Source: Chloroflexaceae bacterium
Lineage (GTDB): Bacteria > Chloroflexota > Chloroflexia > Chloroflexales > Chloroflexaceae
NCBI GenBank assembly: GCA_012034075.1
Contig: JAAURD010000014.1
Location: 1 to 45,813, forward strand
Direction of reading: 5' to 3'
Length of the DNA stretch: 45,813 nucleotides
Part shown: piece after piece, positions 43,218-45,813 of the stretch
Layout of the letters: every line of letters begins with the position of its first letter
Position numbering within the stretch: position 1 is the first letter of the stretch
The notes under the pieces: generated by a model
What the model was told of the DNA's origin: nothing
The model's input: the letters and a program-made list of their open reading frames with translations, nothing else
Databases searched by the model: none
Translations under genes and position numbers: made by a program

Positions 43218-43619
43218 ATGTCAATAAAAGCACTGAATCGCATTTTGTTGGTTGAAGATGAGCCAGATATTCAATCGATTGCCCGTCTCGCATTAGAAGC
43301 CATCGGCGGCTTTACCGTAGAAGTGTGTGGTTCTGGACGGGAAGCGCTTGACCTTGCCCCATCATTTGCCCCAGATTTGTTCATCCTCGATGTAATGATG
43401 CCCGAAATGACTGGCCCAGATACGTTAAAAGCATTACGTTCGATGGAGACAACCGCACAGACACCGATCATTTTTATGACTGCCAAAGTGCAACCCCATG
43501 AGATAACTGCATATAAACAACTAGGGGCACTTGATGTTATTATGAAACCCTTTGATGCAATGACTCTTTCCGCAACCATTACGACTATCTGGAGTCAGTA
43601 TTATGGTCAAACAGGCTGA
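43218..43619 (+). CDS. Single-domain response regulator
   Basis: The 133-residue receiver has an acidic pair (ED at 13-14), phospho-acceptor Asp58 in LFILDVMMPEM and Lys in IMKPFD. It has no output domain. GGGAGA lies 9 bases before the ATG. Its 3' end overlaps the start of the next gene by 17 bases, so the Hpt-containing diguanylate cyclase is co-translated. It probably takes or passes phosphate between the upstream kinase and the Hpt domain. Confidence 0.92.
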   Translation: MSIKALNRILLVEDEPDIQSIARLALEAIGGFTVEVCGSGREALDLAPSFAPDLFILDVMMPEMTGPDTLKALRSMETTAQTPIIFMTAKVQPHEITAYKQLGALDVIMKPFDAMTLSATITTIWSQYYGQTG

Positions 43620-45374
43620 TATGATCCAGTTTCAACAACAATTTGCCCGTATTCGGCGAGAATTTGAGCAGAGCCTGCCCCAGAAGCTCGCAGCCATTGA
43701 TGCTACCTGGCAGCACTATTGCCAGTTCCCCGCAGATAACCAGATACTGCATGATTTGCATCATCAGGTGCATGGCTTAACCGGTTCGGGCCAGACATTT
43801 GGGTTTCCGGAACTCACCACCAGTGCCCGCACACTGGAACAGCACATTCAATCGCTGATAACCGACCAGACTTCCATGACAGCGGAACAGCACAGCCATA
43901 TAGAGCAGCTCATACAGGCCGTGCATCAGTCAACCATGCAGCCAGAGGCAGCAATACCAACCGTATCGGTGCAGGCAGAACCTGACCATGAAGCCCCCGA
44001 ATCGCCGCAGCCCATGCCGGCCGCTTCAACAGTGACCATCACCGCCGCCAAAGAACTGGTCACACAACCTATCCAGACACCGCCCAGCTTCATCACGCCG
44101 GCTGCACCGTTCGATGATAACCGACTCATCTTCCTGGTTGAAGATGACGACATACAAGCCAACGACCTCGTTCTGCAAATCGGGCACTTTGGTTATACCG
44201 TACAGACCTTCAAAGATCCAGATGCATTGCTTGCCACGATGCAACAAGTCACACCTGCGGCTATTATTATGGATATTATGTTTCCCAGCGGTGAACTCGC
44301 CGGTACGGAGTCCATCCGCACGATTCAGGCATGTGTCAAGCAGGATCTGCCGATTATGTTTATCTCGGCCAAAGGCGACATGCGCACCCGATTGCAAGCA
44401 GTACGTGTGGGTGGTCAGGCATACTTTACCAAACCGATTAACGTCAGCAGCCTGATCGATAAACTGGATGAACTGACCCGCAATTATCAGCCCGATCCCT
44501 ACCGTATCTTGATCATCGAGGATGACTATCTGCTGGCGCAACACTATCGTTCGATTCTGGAACAGCACCACATGATCACCATGGTGATTGATAATCCCTT
44601 ACAGGTGCTCCAACCACTGGTCGAATTTCGCCCCGATTTAATTCTCATGGATGTGTATATGCCAGGCTGTACCGGTCTGGAACTTGCGCTCGTTATCCGC
44701 CAACAAGAAGCCTATGTCGGCATCCCTATTGTCTTCCTCTCAGCCGAAACCAATCTCGAAAAACGGCTCAAAGCGATGCATCTTGGTGGTGATGATTTTC
44801 TGACCAAGCCGATTCAGGCCGAACATCTTATTTCGGCGGTGACCAGCCGAACCCAACGGTCACGCATTCTCCGTGCCTCGATGGTACGCGACAGCCTGAC
44901 GGGGTTGCTCAATCATACTGCAACAAAAGAGATGCTGGAACGTGAAGTCGCGCTTGCCAGTCGCCGTCATTCCAGGGTCGCCTTTACCATATCGATATCG
45001 ATCACTTCAAGCAGGTCAATGATACCTACGGTCATGCGACTGGTGATAGAGTGCTCAAAAGCCTGTCTCGGCTGCTTCAGCGCAGGCTCCGCCGGACTGA
45101 TGTCGTTGGGCGCTATGGTGGTGAGGAGTTTGCCGTCATTATGCCCGATACGACCATCCAGACTGCTGCCCACGTGCTCAATGAAATACGCCATGGCTTT
45201 GCCATGCTGCGCCAACGTTCCGAAACGCAAGAGTTCTCGGTGACGTTTAGCTGTGGTATTGCCGGGGCCCCACCCTATCATGACGCTGCCTGGCTCAACA
45301 AAGCCGCTGATCGGGCGTTGTATGCTGCAAAACACAAAGGCCGTAACTGCGTGATGATTGCCGACAACAACTGA
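43603..45374 (+). CDS. Hpt-REC-REC-GGDEF diguanylate cyclase, frameshifted inside the GGDEF domain
   Basis: Restored length is about 590 residues. An Hpt domain (phospho-His57 in QVHGLTGSGQTFGF), a Ser/Pro/Ala linker, two receivers (acceptors in IIMDIMFPSG and LILMDVYMPG) and a GGDEF domain follow each other. The open frame runs to 45243, but after SRRHSRVAFT it no longer fits the family. The correct continuation DIDHFKQVNDTYGHATGD, GGEEF and the C-terminus lie in another frame to 45374. One missing base near 44989-44996 explains this. The active site GGEEF is intact, and an inhibitory I-site RRTD lies five residues before it. The protein should make cyclic-di-GMP under phosphorelay control. 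Confidence 0.9.
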
Positions 45375-45390
45375 TCGCCATACGCAACGC

Positions 45391-45813
45391 TCAAGGTGTT
45401 GAGAGTGTCACCGTGGGCGTCAATGTACGGGTCACCGTGAGCGTCGCGGTGGCGGTTACCTGGCTGGTTTGCGCGGTCCTGGTGAGCGCCGGCGTGGCGA
45501 CCACAGCCGTATTCACCAGCGAAGGGATCATCAAGGCATCGCCTGCCTGCAAAACATTGGGGTCCGACAGGTTATTCAACACCATAATCTCTTCGACCGT
45601 GGTATGAAATCGTTCGGCAAGCAAGCCCAGCGTATCCCCCGGTTGAACCACATAGAGACCGGCTGGCGTGGCCGTTGGGCGCAGCTGATCGGCATAAAAC
45701 GTTGCAGTTGCGTCAATATCCAACGTTGGCGCAGGTGTAATCAATAACACCGCCGGTTGGGTCGGCAGATCGACTTCTGGCGGTTCTGGTAATGTTAAGG
45801 CACATCCTCCCAG
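45391..45813 (-). CDS. LysM-domain lipoprotein (N-terminus beyond the window edge)
   Basis: The frame is open to the end of the window. Reading in from the edge it begins LGGCALTLPEPPEVDLPTQP. LGGC looks like a lipobox, so only the start of the signal peptide is missing. A LysM domain follows (YVVQPGDTLGLLAERFHTTVEEI..LSDPNVLQAGDALMIPS), which binds peptidoglycan-type glycans. A Thr/Ala/Val-rich tail ends the protein. It is a cell-surface protein. Its stop lies 16 bases from the convergent diguanylate cyclase stop. Confidence 0.8.
   Translation of the reverse strand: MGGCALTLPEPPEVDLPTQPAVLLITPAPTLDIDATATFYADQLRPTATPAGLYVVQPGDTLGLLAERFHTTVEEIMVLNNLSDPNVLQAGDALMIPSLVNTAVVATPALTRTAQTSQVTATATLTVTRTLTPTVTLSTP

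Noticed and set aside
1-45813. CRISPR arrays, tRNA or rRNA genes
   Set aside because: No regularly spaced direct repeats, cloverleaf-like stretch or rRNA-like sequence was noticed in the intergenic gaps.

Overview
The window looks like chromosome of a phototrophic member of the Chloroflexota (a filamentous anoxygenic phototroph of the Chloroflexales type). The case rests on bacteriochlorophyll genes: a PucC-type MFS transporter, bchF, bchC, bchI and bchD. They sit beside a caa3-type heme-copper oxidase and a dense set of multi-domain signalling proteins. No rRNA, tRNA, CRISPR array, integrase or complete insertion sequence was seen. The species cannot be named from the sequence alone.

Layout. 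1-202: repeat-rich intergenic DNA. 203-2490 (-): dprA translationally coupled to an FAD-dependent oxidoreductase. 2678-5247 (+): a thioredoxin-fold fusion protein and a secreted TAP-like alpha/beta hydrolase. 5248-5641: repeat-rich gap. 5642-10455 (-): caa3 oxidase operon read ctaC, ctaD, a 38-codon membrane peptide, an 85-residue membrane protein, two consecutive subunit III genes, and subunit IV. 10758-14496: metallophosphoesterase, Crp/Fnr regulator, membrane hydrolase-like protein, nuclease lipoprotein and an unrecognised ORF. 14820-22404 (+): photosynthesis block pucC-like, bchF, bchC, a small membrane protein, bchI, a DUF697-type GTPase, bchD. 22406-25651 (-): MoxR ATPase, polytopic membrane protein, DUF4350-like protein. 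26007-45374: signalling region with a SpoIIAA/STAS-like protein, five histidine kinases, stand-alone receiver proteins, a receiver-PP2C phosphatase and an Hpt-REC-REC-GGDEF diguanylate cyclase. A glycoside-hydrolase/PQQ-propeller lipoprotein lies inside this region. The window ends in a LysM lipoprotein cut by the edge.

How the genes work together. BchI and BchD are two of the three magnesium chelatase subunits. BchF and BchC make the 3-acetyl side chain of bacteriochlorophyll a. A P-loop GTPase with a membrane C-terminus lies between bchI and bchD and overlaps the bchD start, so it is probably co-expressed with the chelatase. The oxidase is the aerobic arm of metabolism. The signalling region has the parts of phosphorelay, partner-switch (PP2C plus STAS-like) and cyclic-di-GMP outputs.

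Caution. Five genes between about 31.4 and 45.0 kb are each broken by what looks like one missing base. In every case adding one base restores a full-length family member. No such break was seen in the first 31 kb. Local sequence error is the simplest explanation, but gene decay or recoding cannot be excluded from the sequence alone.
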